Shown piece by piece: positions 6,124 through 6,176 of a stretch of DNA of 6,176 bases (positions within the stretch are counted from its first letter, which is position 1; each line of letters opens with the position of its first letter). The DNA is from Deltaproteobacteria bacterium. Its GTDB lineage: Bacteria; Desulfobacterota; Desulfarculia; Adiutricales; Adiutricaceae. The notes under the pieces are model-generated. The model had not been told where the DNA came from. It saw only the letters and a program-made list of their open reading frames with translations, and did no database searches. A program made the position numbers and the translations under genes. The stretch lies in NCBI GenBank assembly GCA_031267005.1, contig JAIRZX010000560.1, forward strand, positions 1 through 6,176. Reading direction: 5' to 3'.

Positions 6124-6176
6124 CCGGCCGACGCGCGGGAGGGGCCGGGAGTCCGGCCGACGCGCGGGAGGGGCCG
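6124..6176. repeat. 29-bp-period tandem repeat at the right edge
   Basis: A 24-bp sequence beginning CCGGCCGACGCGCGGGAGGG occurs at 6124-6147 and again, identically, at 6153-6176, separated by GGAGT. The second copy ends exactly at the window edge, so the array may continue. The perfect identity contrasts with the decayed repeats in the large gap and suggests a recent expansion. Confidence 0.8.

Noticed and set aside
1..6176. tRNA or rRNA gene
   Set aside because: Scanning both strands by eye for T-loop signatures found isolated GGTTCG words (for example near 1453, 2557 and 6059), but no accompanying acceptor or anticodon stem.

Overview
The window is very GC-rich DNA (roughly two thirds G+C by eye), apparently from a bacterial chromosome. 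Two convincing genes lie on the minus strand, and about 2.3 kb of the 6.2 kb carries no believable gene. No ribosomal, tRNA or marker gene fixes the taxonomy. The GC-rich codon use, a bacterial-type thiamine pyrophosphokinase and a one-pass membrane protein with a TPR-like C-terminus fit a Gram-negative such as a deltaproteobacterium (Desulfovibrionales-like). That placement is a guess.

Layout from left to right. Bases 1-215 are a purine-rich, G-run-rich flank with a G-quadruplex-type motif at the left edge and a weak candidate terminator. Bases 216-920 (minus) encode thiamine pyrophosphokinase, which converts thiamine to thiamine diphosphate. Its upstream leader (about 937-1014) holds three closely spaced perfect-stem hairpins. 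Bases 921-2773 are a 1.85 kb gap without a credible gene. Its left part is G-rich filler. Its right part contains at least three diverged tandem copies of a 143-160 bp repeat (starting at 1893, 2053 and 2196), with probable decayed copies on either side, then a GCGAAC hexanucleotide array (2423-2476). Bases 2774-5977 (minus) encode a 1067-residue protein of unknown function: a charged helical N-terminal domain, a long acidic then Pro/Ser/Ala-rich linker, one membrane span, a small beta-type domain and a helical TPR-like region. Bases 5978-6176 are a GC-rich upstream flank with two hairpins and a 29-bp tandem repeat that runs off the window edge.

The two genes share a strand but are separated by 1.85 kb, so they are probably not one operon and nothing links their functions. 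The items most worth a second look are the tandem repeat family in the gap, with its TTGCAA-based palindrome at a fixed place in each unit, and the membrane-anchored orphan protein. No defence, mobile or biosynthetic system can be recognised.
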